Source: a virus
IMG/VR virus record: IMGVR_UViG_3300017708_002837
Coordinates: 1-30,311 of that record
Strand: one strand, 5' to 3'
Length of the DNA stretch: 30,311 nucleotides
Shown in pieces: positions 17,862 to 27,527 of the stretch. The notes under the pieces were generated by a model. It worked only from the letters and a program-made list of their open reading frames with translations. It was not told where the DNA came from and ran no database searches. Numbering within the stretch: the stretch's first letter is position 1; each line of letters begins with the position of its first letter. The position numbers were made by a program, and so were the translations under genes.

Positions 17862-20800
17862 ATGCCACAGAAGACTAATCTCAATGTAAATCCTTATTAC
17901 GATGACTTCAATAAGGATAAAAATTTTTATAAAGTTTTGTTCAAACCTGGATATCCTGTTCAGGCGAGAGAATTAACTGGTCTTCAGTCAGTTTTACAGA
18001 ACCAAATAGAATCCTTTGGCAGTCATATGTTCAAAGAGGGTTCTATGGTGATTCCTGGTGGAATCACTTGTGATAATCAATTTACTACAGTTAAAGTTAA
18101 TACTACTAATTTAGGTATTGACGTAACAGTGTATTTGGATTCTATCACTTCCGGTAAAGGAACTTTAGTCAAAGGTACAACTTCTGAGGTTGTAGGCACA
18201 ATTAAAGGTTATCTTCTCCCCCCAGACTTAGGTGTAGAAGAAATCACTCTATTTGTTAAGTACCTTGATGGTTCTAGTGATGGAGAATCTCTAGTATTTT
18301 ATGATGGGGAAGTATTACAATTAGAAGAAAACGTTGCCTATGGTAATACAACACTCGTAGCAGGAGATTCTGTATTCACCCTAGTAAATAACAATTCAAC
18401 CGCCACAGGGTACGCTGTAGGTGTTGCAGAGGGCGTTTATTTTATTAGAGGAACATTTGTTGATGTTCAAAGTTCTCAAATTGTTCTAGATCCTTATGAT
18501 AATGAACCATCATTTAGAGTTGGATTTGATATTCTAGAAGAAATTGTAAATGCTGATGAAGACTCAAGTCTTAATGATAATGCAAAAGGATTTACAAACT
18601 ATGCTGCACCAGGTGCAGATAGATTTAAAATTAGTTTAAATTTAGCAAAAAAACAACTTACTGATTTTGAAGATACTAACTTTGTAGAGTTAGTTAAAAT
18701 TGATAATGGAGAAATTAAGAGATTACAAGATAAATCAAATTATAATCTGATTAGAGATTATTTTGCTAAAAGGACTTTTGATGAGTCTGGTGACTATTCT
18801 ATTGATAGTTTTATTGTAGAAACATCAGAATCTCTCAATGATGAAGTAGGAAATGGTGGTCTGTTTAGATCTGACGAATTAACTGAAGAGGGAAATACAC
18901 CCACAGAAGATTTGATGTCAGTCAAAGTTTCTGCCGGAACTGCTTACGTTAGAGGATATGATGTTGACCTAGAGGGTTCAACAGTACTTGATGTTGAAAA
19001 ACCAAGAACTACAAAAACAGTTCCTACTTCTCAAATTCCATTTGAAGCAGGAAGTCTTCTGAGAGTTAATAATGTAGCGGGTGTTCCATATATTAATATT
19101 GGTGATACTTCTAGTGCTAATACCACCAATTCCAATATTATTGAACTCTATAAGGAAAGAAGAAATAATACAGATGTTAATAGTATTACAGATCAAAATA
19201 CTGCTGGTCTCACTACCAAAATTGGCGAAGCAAGAGTTTATTCGTTTGGTGTAACTGATGATAGTTACAAAGGAAATGCTACTGAATGGGATTTATATCT
19301 CTATGATATTCAAACATTCATTGAACTGACTCTTAGCAATACATATAATCAAACAGATGTTCCATTAACTTCACTTGTTAGAGGTCTTTCTAGTGGTGCA
19401 ACTGGATATCTTGCAGAGTCAACTAGTAATACTTACAAGTTAAATCAAACTTCTGGTGAATTTTTAGTTGGTGAGCAAGTAATCATCAATGAAGAGGTTA
19501 AATTCCAGACAGGTATTCAGAGTATTACTGTATATACTACAGATGATATCAAAGCAGTATTCCAGGATGCTGATGGTTTAAATAGTAGTCTTCAAACAAA
19601 CTTTATTGCAAATACAGTTCTTCATGAAGTAGGACTACCAAACTTTGCTAAAACTGATTTACTAAACATTACTGGTACAACTGGAAAAGTTAGTGGAAGA
19701 TTTTTCAGTGGTGTAACTGGAATTAAAGAAGGAAGAACTATTAAATATCAGACTGGTGGTACTGATCCAGTTTATGTTGATATTAGTGGTATTGCTGGAG
19801 ACGGAACAAATATCACTCTAGCAGACCCCGATACTGCTGTTACAGGTGTTTATTCTAACACCTCTGCTGATGGAAACTATACATTCTCAATGATGGTTCC
19901 AAGAATCATTAACACTGGTTCTACAGGTTTATATTCTGCACTTCCTGTTCAAAATATTGCATCAGTTGATTTATCTGGGGCACAGTTAATAATTACCAAA
20001 CAAATTAATGGTAAGTCTGTTGTTGCTAATAGTATGCAGATTACTGTTGCAGATGCAATTGATGCTTCGGCAGGAATTACTAGTGTATTTTATGAAGCAT
20101 TTGATGCTGAGAGATATTCAATCCACTATTCTGATGGAAGTATAGAATCATTATCCTCTGGTATGGTCACCTTAGGTTCTGGTGGATCAAGTGTTACATT
20201 TAATGGATTGAGCAAAACAACAGATTCAAATGTAACTGTAATTGCAACTCTTTCTAAGAGATCTATTACTAATAAGTCTAAAGATTTTATTAGAAGTCAG
20301 AAGTTAGATATAACTAGAACACAAAAAACTAAGACCCTTAACGGTCTTACAGATAGTAAGTATTATGGAACTAGAATTGAAGATAATGAAATATCTTTGA
20401 ACGTTCCTGACGTTGTAAATATTCGTGCAGTTTATGAGTCTACAGATTCAAATGCACCTATTCTTGATAAATTAACCTTTGTTAGTGGATTATCTTTAGA
20501 TCAAAATGTAGTTATTGGTGAAAAAATTACTGGTCAAGATGGTAGAGCAGTTGGTCAAGTAGTCAGTGCAACAGCAACTGAAGTTTTCTATGTTCCTAGA
20601 AATAGCAATAACTTTATTGTGGGTGAAAGTGTTAAATTTAGTGATTCCTCTTTAAATCTGGAACTTCAACAATCAACTAAAGGTAGTTACGTTGATTTAA
20701 CTGAAAATTATAGATTAGATGATGGTAGTAGAAATGAATATTGTGACTATTCTAGAATTGTAAGAAGAGATGGTTCTCCAACTCCAGATAAGCGTTTACT

Positions 20801-23800
20801 TATTATTTTTGATAAGTATGATATTGCTTCTGGTAATAGTGGAGATGTATTTACTTGCAGTTCATATGGTGCAGGTAGATACAAGAGTGATATTCCATCT
20901 CTTCCAAATGGTCTTCGTGTCAGTGATTTAATTGACTTTAGACCAAGGGTTAAACCATTTGATTTAACAACCACATCTTCACCATTTGCATTTAATAGTA
21001 GGCAGTATGAATCCACCTTTAGATATGTAATTACTCCAGGTGAAACTTCATTCTTTGGATATAGTTATTATCTTCCAAGAGTTGATCTTATCAGCATAAA
21101 TCGTTTTGGTGAGGTAGAAGTTATCAAAGGTGAACCTTCTGATAGTCCACAGTCTCCTGTTCTTGCAGATGATGCAATGGAGATTGCTCAAATCTCTCTT
21201 CCACCATATCTGTATAATACTACTAAAGAACCGAAAATTCTTCTGAGAGATAATAGAAGATTTACCATGAGGGATATTGGTGTTCTTGAAGATAGGATTG
21301 AAAATCTTGAAGAGGTTACTAGCCTTTCAATGCTAGAACTTAATGCAAAAACCCTCTCTGTGACTGATGCTAATGGTTTAGATAGATTTAAGAGTGGATT
21401 TATTGTTACTGATTTTAAAGATAAATCACTTGCTGATCCTCGGCATAGTACTATTGATATTGATAGAGAAAATGCAGCTGCAATAGCACCTATTGATTTT
21501 TGGAGTATAAATGCAGAACTTGCTTTAGATCCAGGTATTGATTTACTTACAACAAGTAATACTTCTAATCAAAAATTATTAGATCAATCTATCCAAAAAA
21601 CTGGTGATATGCTAACTTTAGCATATACTGAAGTTGAATGGTTAAATCAACCACATGCAACTAATGTTGAAAATGTTAACCCATTTAGTGTTATTGCTTT
21701 CCAAGGTGGTGTATTATTAGATCCTAGTTCTGATAATTGGACAAGAACTATCTATGTTAATGACCATAGAGCAGAGTCAACTGGTGCTAAATGGAAACAG
21801 ATAGCAAAAACCACTACAAATGTAGATACCACTAGTGAAATTAAGACTTATAAAAAAGGTGGTGGTAGAGGTGAAAAACGAAAGAAAACAGTCTATACTA
21901 CAACAACTACAAAGAAAACAAATTATACAGCAAAACTTACAGGACCTTCCAGAGAGTTTGATTATGTTGAAAATGTAAAAATATCCAGTGAAGTTGATCC
22001 TTGGATGCGCTCCAGAAATGTTTATTTTAATTCTAACGGTTTAAAACCATATATAAAGCATTATCTGTATCTTGATAGCCAACAAGTCGATATTGTACCA
22101 AAACTTTGTGCAATCCAGATGAAATCTGGTACATTTACAGTGTTTGAAGATGCTGATATTTTAGATTCAAACAACAATAAGGTTGGATTTATTAAAATTC
22201 AAAGACCAAATCATAAATTTGGTGATAAATCTAGACCAGATATTGGTGCCGGATTAGCGTCTCCTTCTGTTCTGGTAGAAAACTATCAAAGTAATCCATA
22301 TGATAGAAATAAACCTGTTCCAGGAGAATCTTATTCTCCTACATCCGAATTAATTAATTTTGGTGTTAGATCTTTAGCAACTAGACAAAAATATTATGGA
22401 TATGTTGAAAAAGGATTTAAAATTGTAGGAAAAGAAAGTGGTGCAATTGCAACAATTACTAGAGCAGAATTAATTTCTGATAATTGGGGCGATATTGTTG
22501 CCAGTTTCTTCTTTAGAGATGCAAATAGCACACCAAAACCTGCTACTTTAGTTAAGAGTGGTACTAAAACTGTTAAAGTTACTGCAATTCCACCAAATAC
22601 AGTTACTGTTCCTGGATCAACTGTATTTGAATCTCAAGGACTTGGAACTTATGAGGGTTCGGGAACCGTTATTACTCAAAATACCAGTACAGTTTCTGTT
22701 AGAAATCCACCCAAACCAAAAGCAAAGAAAACTAAAATTGATATTACAGTTAAAACAAAGGCAGTACATAGGGATCCATTAGCACAGTCATTTACTGTTG
22801 ATAGTACTGGCGCATTCTTAACTGGATTTGATTTATATTTTGCATCTAAAGATCCTAATTCTAAAGTTTTTGTCGAACTTAGAACTATGGAACTTGGAAC
22901 TCCAACTCAGTTCTTAGTGCAAGATTATACTCAAGTTGCTTTAAATCCAAAAGATGTTAATGTCAATGAAAACAATCCATTTGAACCTATAGCAACAAAT
23001 ATAAAATTCTCATCACCAGTATTTTTGGAGGCAGAGAAAGAGTATGCAATTGTTGTACTTGCTCCTTCATCCGATAAGTATGAGTTGTGGACTGCAACTA
23101 TGGGTCAAAAGGCAATTTCACCAACACTCCTCCCAGATGTTCAAGATGTAGTTGTTACCAAACAGTATATTGGTGGATCATTATTTAAATCTCAAAACGG
23201 TACTATATGGACACCAAGTCAGTTCCAAGATCTTAAATTTACATTATATAAAGCAAAGTTTGCAAAATCTGGAACTTTAACTTGGTATAATACAGATATT
23301 ACTCCAAAAGGAGATAATAATGCAAGATTAATTACCAATCCTATTGAAAGTCTTCCTAGGAAACTCATGTTACCTATAACTGGAACACTTAATAGTTCAG
23401 TTGAACTTGGTACTAAAGTTATTCAGGGAGCAACTGGGAACACTATAAATGGATTTATTGAAAACTTTGGTGCTGCTGCAGCAGGTATTGGGATTGTTGG
23501 TGGTGGTTCTGGATATAAAGCATCACAAAATAGTGTAACTGGTGTTGGACTTTATTCAATTACTGGAAAAGGAACCGGTGGTATTGTAACAATTAATACT
23601 GATGCGGATGGTAAAGTTTCCAATGTAACTTTAACTACAAATGGTTCTGGGTATGTTGATGGAGAAATAGTTGGAATTGTAACTTCAGATATCGCAACTC
23701 CAGTTGGAACTGGTGCTAAGTTTACTATTAATTCTATCAGCGCGTCAACAGATACTCTGTATCTGACTGATGTTCAAGGCGAAAACTTCACTAATACTTC

Positions 23801-25250
23801 AAATATCTATTTCTTCAATTCCTCTTCAGTAAGAACAGATTCTAATACAACTGCTTCTGCAGAGTCTACATTAATTTCATCTGAATATTCTGGAAATGTA
23901 TTCAGAATTAAGCAGTACACTCATGCTCATCATGGTGGAAACAATAAGATTGAAATTGTTGATGTTCTTCCAGATACTACAATAACACAAACTACATCTG
24001 AATTTGGTCTAACTTCAACTCAAGTTTCTGTTGCGAATACATTACCATTTGGAAGTTTTGAAGGTATTAGTACTTCTAGAGGTTACGCTCTGTTAGGTGG
24101 AGAAATTGTCTCTTATAATGGAATTAATGCAACATCTTCTCCTGCAGGTACATTAACAATTGATGCTCGTGCAATTAGTGGATCATCTAAAATTATTCAC
24201 GAGTCTAATAGCAATATTCAACCATATGAGGTTAACGGTGTATCTTTAACTAGAATTAATACCATACATGATATTCCATCAACATATTATAACACTATGA
24301 ATTCAAATGTTGATTCATATCATCTTGAATTTGATAGAACTATACTTGCACCTATAGACAGAAGTTCTGGTGATGGTAGGGTCAACTTTACTTCTCAAAA
24401 AGGATTTGGTGGAAATACTGTTGGAATTTCCAAAAACTACCAGTTTAGTTCTGTTGAACCATTATTTAACTTTATCACTCCCGGTAAAGGTACTAAAATA
24501 ACTTCTAATATTAGAACAATTACAGGTACTAGTGCAGGAGGTAATGAAACATCATTTATAGATCAAGGATATGAAGCAGCTACTCTTAATAAAGTAATTA
24601 AATTTGATACTCCAAGAATGGTTGCTTCTGAGATCAATGAAAATACATATCTCACAACAATGCCTGGAAATAAATCTCTTACACTAAGAGTTGATTTTGA
24701 AACTGAAAATGAAAATCTATCACCAATGATGGATGTTCAAAATGCATCGTTTATTCTTGGTAGAAATAAGGTAAATAATCCAATTTCGGATTATACATCT
24801 GATCCTAGAAGTAATAACTATGATAATGATCCTCACGGTTCAGTATTTGTTACTAAAACTGTAGGTCTTCAGCAACCAGCAACAAGTTTGAAAGTTATTA
24901 TCGCTGCTCATAGGCAGGAAGATGCTGATTTTAGAGTTTTCTATAAATTAGATAAGGTAGATTCTAGTGGAGTTGATCAAAAATTTGTTCCATTCCCAGG
25001 ATATAATAATTTACTTGATACTGATGGTGATGGATTTGGAGATCAAGTAATTGATCTTAATAAAAATAATGGAAGAGCAGATGCTTATGTTGCACCTAAT
25101 GAAAATAGTGAGGATTCATACTCTGAGTATCAGTTCTCTATTGATAATGTAGATCAATTTAATGGTTTTGCAATTAAAATTGTTATGTCGTCAACAAATG
25201 AATCAAAACCAGTTAAATTGAAAGATTTCAGAGCACTCGCACTTGCCTAA
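17862..25250 (+). CDS. Giant DUF4815-type tail/baseplate structural protein (2462 aa)
   Basis: The N-terminus (NVNPYYDDFNKDKNFYKVLF, then PGYPVQARELTGLQ, QNQIESFGSHMFKEGSMVIPG) is the typical start of the DUF4815 family, found in marine phage virion proteins. Later landmarks are two lysine-rich segments (about 1328-1357 and 1619-1636), DPLAQSFTVDSTGAFLTG from residue 1638 onward, two GxGY repeats (GGGSGY ending at 1885, NGSGY ending at 1931), and a DTDGDGFGD calcium-loop-like motif (2386-2394). The end, NGFAIKIVMSSTNESKPV..LKDFRALALA, is also typical of the family. There are no membrane segments. It occupies the place of T4 gp9-gp12, so an outer baseplate, tail-pin or fibre-anchoring role is likely but unproven. 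It starts four bases after gp8, and its stop lies at the start of the next small gene (TAATATG). Confidence 0.85.
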   Translation: MPQKTNLNVNPYYDDFNKDKNFYKVLFKPGYPVQARELTGLQSVLQNQIESFGSHMFKEGSMVIPGGITCDNQFTTVKVNTTNLGIDVTVYLDSITSGKGTLVKGTTSEVVGTIKGYLLPPDLGVEEITLFVKYLDGSSDGESLVFYDGEVLQLEENVAYGNTTLVAGDSVFTLVNNNSTATGYAVGVAEGVYFIRGTFVDVQSSQIVLDPYDNEPSFRVGFDILEEIVNADEDSSLNDNAKGFTNYAAPGADRFKISLNLAKKQLTDFEDTNFVELVKIDNGEIKRLQDKSNYNLIRDYFAKRTFDESGDYSIDSFIVETSESLNDEVGNGGLFRSDELTEEGNTPTEDLMSVKVSAGTAYVRGYDVDLEGSTVLDVEKPRTTKTVPTSQIPFEAGSLLRVNNVAGVPYINIGDTSSANTTNSNIIELYKERRNNTDVNSITDQNTAGLTTKIGEARVYSFGVTDDSYKGNATEWDLYLYDIQTFIELTLSNTYNQTDVPLTSLVRGLSSGATGYLAESTSNTYKLNQTSGEFLVGEQVIINEEVKFQTGIQSITVYTTDDIKAVFQDADGLNSSLQTNFIANTVLHEVGLPNFAKTDLLNITGTTGKVSGRFFSGVTGIKEGRTIKYQTGGTDPVYVDISGIAGDGTNITLADPDTAVTGVYSNTSADGNYTFSMMVPRIINTGSTGLYSALPVQNIASVDLSGAQLIITKQINGKSVVANSMQITVADAIDASAGITSVFYEAFDAERYSIHYSDGSIESLSSGMVTLGSGGSSVTFNGLSKTTDSNVTVIATLSKRSITNKSKDFIRSQKLDITRTQKTKTLNGLTDSKYYGTRIEDNEISLNVPDVVNIRAVYESTDSNAPILDKLTFVSGLSLDQNVVIGEKITGQDGRAVGQVVSATATEVFYVPRNSNNFIVGESVKFSDSSLNLELQQSTKGSYVDLTENYRLDDGSRNEYCDYSRIVRRDGSPTPDKRLLIIFDKYDIASGNSGDVFTCSSYGAGRYKSDIPSLPNGLRVSDLIDFRPRVKPFDLTTTSSPFAFNSRQYESTFRYVITPGETSFFGYSYYLPRVDLISINRFGEVEVIKGEPSDSPQSPVLADDAMEIAQISLPPYLYNTTKEPKILLRDNRRFTMRDIGVLEDRIENLEEVTSLSMLELNAKTLSVTDANGLDRFKSGFIVTDFKDKSLADPRHSTIDIDRENAAAIAPIDFWSINAELALDPGIDLLTTSNTSNQKLLDQSIQKTGDMLTLAYTEVEWLNQPHATNVENVNPFSVIAFQGGVLLDPSSDNWTRTIYVNDHRAESTGAKWKQIAKTTTNVDTTSEIKTYKKGGGRGEKRKKTVYTTTTTKKTNYTAKLTGPSREFDYVENVKISSEVDPWMRSRNVYFNSNGLKPYIKHYLYLDSQQVDIVPKLCAIQMKSGTFTVFEDADILDSNNNKVGFIKIQRPNHKFGDKSRPDIGAGLASPSVLVENYQSNPYDRNKPVPGESYSPTSELINFGVRSLATRQKYYGYVEKGFKIVGKESGAIATITRAELISDNWGDIVASFFFRDANSTPKPATLVKSGTKTVKVTAIPPNTVTVPGSTVFESQGLGTYEGSGTVITQNTSTVSVRNPPKPKAKKTKIDITVKTKAVHRDPLAQSFTVDSTGAFLTGFDLYFASKDPNSKVFVELRTMELGTPTQFLVQDYTQVALNPKDVNVNENNPFEPIATNIKFSSPVFLEAEKEYAIVVLAPSSDKYELWTATMGQKAISPTLLPDVQDVVVTKQYIGGSLFKSQNGTIWTPSQFQDLKFTLYKAKFAKSGTLTWYNTDITPKGDNNARLITNPIESLPRKLMLPITGTLNSSVELGTKVIQGATGNTINGFIENFGAAAAGIGIVGGGSGYKASQNSVTGVGLYSITGKGTGGIVTINTDADGKVSNVTLTTNGSGYVDGEIVGIVTSDIATPVGTGAKFTINSISASTDTLYLTDVQGENFTNTSNIYFFNSSSVRTDSNTTASAESTLISSEYSGNVFRIKQYTHAHHGGNNKIEIVDVLPDTTITQTTSEFGLTSTQVSVANTLPFGSFEGISTSRGYALLGGEIVSYNGINATSSPAGTLTIDARAISGSSKIIHESNSNIQPYEVNGVSLTRINTIHDIPSTYYNTMNSNVDSYHLEFDRTILAPIDRSSGDGRVNFTSQKGFGGNTVGISKNYQFSSVEPLFNFITPGKGTKITSNIRTITGTSAGGNETSFIDQGYEAATLNKVIKFDTPRMVASEINENTYLTTMPGNKSLTLRVDFETENENLSPMMDVQNASFILGRNKVNNPISDYTSDPRSNNYDNDPHGSVFVTKTVGLQQPATSLKVIIAAHRQEDADFRVFYKLDKVDSSGVDQKFVPFPGYNNLLDTDGDGFGDQVIDLNKNNGRADAYVAPNENSEDSYSEYQFSIDNVDQFNGFAIKIVMSSTNESKPVKLKDFRALALA
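23463..23680 (+). repeat. GxGY repeat pair in the DUF4815 protein (residues about 1868-1940)
   Basis: IVGGGSGYKAS (GxGY at 1882-1885) and TTNGSGYVDGEIV (1928-1931) are joined by a KGTGGIVTINTDADGKVSN-like linker. The linker has the same GTGG...V..DGKV.N layout as the linker between the two gp8 repeats. This makes a shared module origin more likely than chance composition. Confidence 0.75.
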
Positions 25251-25251
25251 T

Positions 25252-25467
25252 ATGGAAAAAAAAGATCTAATTCCTGTTGAGGGACATAACAATCTTTTTA
25301 GAGATAGAAATACAGGAGCTATCATTAATAACGATAATTCTGGTTATATTCAATATAAAAAAATGAAGCAAAAGAGGCAGACAGAACGAGAAGAACTTGA
25401 TATACTTAAGAGTGATATTGAAGAAATTAAATCTTTATTAAAGGAAATTACTAATGGATCCAGATGA
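25252..25467 (+). CDS. Small hypothetical protein with predicted coiled-coil tail (71 aa)
   Basis: The frame can be read from a TTG at 25243, but the ATG at 25252 is preferred because it follows the upstream stop in the coupling arrangement TAATATG. The product starts MEKKDLIPVEGHNNLFRDRN and continues TGAIINNDNSGYIQYKK. I recognise this 'vEGh.nL.RD..tGAIIN.d...Y..Y' pattern from small conserved proteins of T4-like phages, but I know no function for it. The second half (KQKRQTEREELDILKSDIEEIKSLLKEI) has heptad-spaced leucines and isoleucines and should form a coiled coil. It overlaps the next small gene by 14 bases. It may be a minor virion or assembly protein. Confidence 0.8.
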   Translation: MEKKDLIPVEGHNNLFRDRNTGAIINNDNSGYIQYKKMKQKRQTEREELDILKSDIEEIKSLLKEITNGSR

Positions 25468-25633
25468 CATAAAACTTGGAGCACTTTCCAAGCAATTTGC
25501 TTATCAAAAACTTGCTAATGAAATTGATGAATGCGATTCTGTGACTATGTTGAAAAACATTGCTAAGTCATACGCAAAACTTTATCTTAAACAACAAGAA
25601 GTTGTAAGTACTTTAGGACTTAAAGGAATATAA
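25454..25633 (+). CDS. Small hypothetical helical protein overlapping its upstream neighbour (59 aa)
   Basis: This short gene has a clear ribosome site, AAGGA at 25441-25445, eight bases before the ATG, and ends with TAA at 25631-25633. The product starts MDPDDIKLGALSKQFAYQK. It is mostly helical in character (KLANEIDECDSVTMLKNIAKSYAKLY) and ends in VSTLGLKGI. I recognise no domain. It fills a stretch that would otherwise be a gap of about 200 bases in a cluster with almost no gaps, and its codon composition resembles that of its neighbours. Its stop codon lies inside the next late promoter. A small structural or chaperone role is possible but not shown. Confidence 0.75.
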   Translation: MDPDDIKLGALSKQFAYQKLANEIDECDSVTMLKNIAKSYAKLYLKQQEVVSTLGLKGI

Positions 25634-25636
25634 ATA
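25629..25636 (+). promoter_or_regulatory. T4-type late promoter TATAAATA overlapping a stop codon
   Basis: The perfect box contains the TAA stop of the 59-aa gene (25631-25633) and lies 28 bases before the ATG at 25665. It would start a transcript covering the 75-aa gene, the 542-aa fibre-like gene, the 61-aa gene, gp13 and gp14. Confidence 0.8.
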
Positions 25637-25664
25637 GTTTTTAGATTCCTGATAATCATCGTAA

Positions 25665-25892
25665 ATGGCTGATATTAAAGTCAGGGTAGGTCAACAACCT
25701 GCAGTAAAAGTAATATCTTCGCTTGCTGGTGCCCAAGGACTTTCTTTGGCTGAACTTAATGATGTTTCTGCAACCAATTTGCAGAATGGAATGGTTCTGG
25801 TATACAACAGTTCCATTCAAAAGTGGGAAGCAACGCTAGAACTTACACCAGGTGCAACTCAGAATTTAGACATCAACGGGGGAAACTTCTAA
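25665..25892 (+). CDS. Small fibre-associated structural protein (75 aa)
   Basis: The protein begins MADIKVRVGQQPAVKVISSL. It then has LSLAELNDVSA (about 27-37) and LQNGMVLVYNSSIQKWEA (about 39-56), a short form of the 'L.dL.DV....NGqvLvYn....kW' repeat that is common in phage tail-fibre and adhesin proteins. It ends INGGNF, directly at the start of the next gene, whose ATG follows the stop without a gap. This close coupling and the shared fibre-type motif suggest that it works with the 542-aa protein, perhaps as a cap, adaptor or attachment unit. That is inference; I know of no assigned name. Confidence 0.75.
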   Translation: MADIKVRVGQQPAVKVISSLAGAQGLSLAELNDVSATNLQNGMVLVYNSSIQKWEATLELTPGATQNLDINGGNF

Positions 25893-27521
25893 ATGGCAAG
25901 TATTATTAGGATAAAAAGATCCTCTGGTACTAACAAACCAGCATCATTACAATGGGGAGAACTTGCATACGTAACTGGTATTGGTAGTTTTGGTGGAACT
26001 AATCAATATAAGGATAGAGTTTTCCTAGGAGACGACGGCACTAACGTTAATCCAATAGGGGGACGCTATTACACCTCTATGATGGAGCACGCTCCTGGTA
26101 CTATTCCAGCAGCGTCACACAACACTAGAAACCAAGACAAGGGTGTTGTAGCCATTATGGCACCTGCAACTAACTCTGGTTTGAGTGGTGCAGAATCACT
26201 GAAAGTAGATCAATGGAACGTAGATAACTTAAGAATTGATCTTAATACTATCTCCTCAACGAATACTGATGGAGATATTATTCTTGATCCAAACGGAACT
26301 GGTGAAGTAGTCATTCCCGATGATACTTTTTTGACTTTCGGTAATGATGATAACGCCAGAATTGAATATGATGAAGATGGGACAGATCATGTTCAAGTAA
26401 CTGGTGCTCCATGGACTTGGAATTCAAATATCATATTTGACGGAGAAACTCAATTCGGTGATATAAAAGTTGAAGATAATATTATCTCTACCGTATCTGG
26501 TTCGGGTAATACCCTTTATATTGATCCATATCCAGATGGTTTAAGTAATGAAGGCACTGTAATTATTAAAGGTGATCTTCAAGTTGATGGTACAACTACT
26601 ACCGTTAACTCAACTTCTAAGACTTTAAACGATCCAATTCTTCATATTGGTGATGTTACGAGCACTAGAACTGTAATGGTATCTGTCAGTAATTCTGGCG
26701 CTACATCTTTGACTCTAGACTCTGTTGTTGGTATCAATACTGGTGACGCTGTTACTGGAAGTGGTATTGCTAATAATACTACCATCAGTTCTTATAATAC
26801 TGGTGCTAAAACGATTACGTTTAATAACTCCACAACTGCAGGTGTTCCTGCAACAACACAACTAACAATTACTCACGGATACGATAGTAATACTGATAGA
26901 GGTATTTCTTTCACATTTAACACCAGTACTGGAACTTCCAATAATAAGACTGGTTTCTTTGGTATGGAAGATAGTTCCATCGCTAATAGTGCGGCGGATG
27001 CTGATAACCATGGAACTCATGCAGATGATAGCAGAAGATGGACATATGTTCCTGATGCTACTATTGCTAGTAGTGTTGTTGCAGGAACAAAAGGATTCCT
27101 TGATATTAAAGGTATCTATTATCAGTCTGGCAATTATTCCACCGGTGGTGTTGTTTATTTTGATGACACTGGTCTCCAAAGATCAACCAACGCCCCCGCT
27201 TCACCAGTTTCAACATCTAAGCAAGTATTAACGGCAATTACAAAGAAAGACTTTGTAGTATCTGTTGCAATTACAGCAGGTGCTGGTGATATTATTAGAC
27301 AAGACAGTACTGGAGCATATGGTGTTGTTGAAAATGCTGTGACTAGTTCAACTACTGTAAGTTTAATTGGAATTGAAGGTGCATTTAATACTTCAGATAA
27401 TCTGAGAAGAGAGGGGCAGAGTGGATTTATCACAAATCTTGCTTCAGTTCCAAATACAATCACCGACATATATACTAACAAACCCCATTGGACTTCAACT
27501 CTTGATGGTGGTACCTTCTAA
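25893..27521 (+). CDS. Tail-fibre/whisker-like virion protein with beta-rich repeats (542 aa)
   Basis: The N-terminus, MASIIRIKRSSGTNKPASLQ followed by WGELAYVTG, matches the 'ikiRRgt...p..L..GElay' segment that often opens phage tail-fibre and tropism-determinant proteins. Residues about 125-260 look like a beta-helical or triple-beta shaft, with DGDIILDPNGTGEVVIPDD and a GDLQVDGTTTTVNSTSKTL unit typical of phage fibres. Near 265-330 is a module with SGATSLTLDSVVGINTGDAV and GSGIANNTTISS, a type seen in many large phage surface proteins. It has no membrane segment or signal peptide. A GGGGGA ribosome site lies about nine bases before its ATG. It stands where T4 has gp12/wac, so an adhesion fibre or neck whisker is plausible; its exact equivalent is uncertain. 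Confidence 0.75.
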   Translation: MASIIRIKRSSGTNKPASLQWGELAYVTGIGSFGGTNQYKDRVFLGDDGTNVNPIGGRYYTSMMEHAPGTIPAASHNTRNQDKGVVAIMAPATNSGLSGAESLKVDQWNVDNLRIDLNTISSTNTDGDIILDPNGTGEVVIPDDTFLTFGNDDNARIEYDEDGTDHVQVTGAPWTWNSNIIFDGETQFGDIKVEDNIISTVSGSGNTLYIDPYPDGLSNEGTVIIKGDLQVDGTTTTVNSTSKTLNDPILHIGDVTSTRTVMVSVSNSGATSLTLDSVVGINTGDAVTGSGIANNTTISSYNTGAKTITFNNSTTAGVPATTQLTITHGYDSNTDRGISFTFNTSTGTSNNKTGFFGMEDSSIANSAADADNHGTHADDSRRWTYVPDATIASSVVAGTKGFLDIKGIYYQSGNYSTGGVVYFDDTGLQRSTNAPASPVSTSKQVLTAITKKDFVVSVAITAGAGDIIRQDSTGAYGVVENAVTSSTTVSLIGIEGAFNTSDNLRREGQSGFITNLASVPNTITDIYTNKPHWTSTLDGGTF

Positions 27522-27527
27522 TATTAA

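Noticed and set aside
25243-25251. TTG start for the 71-aa gene
   Set aside because: The ATG at 25252 sits in a TAATATG coupling arrangement with the upstream stop, which is a better start.
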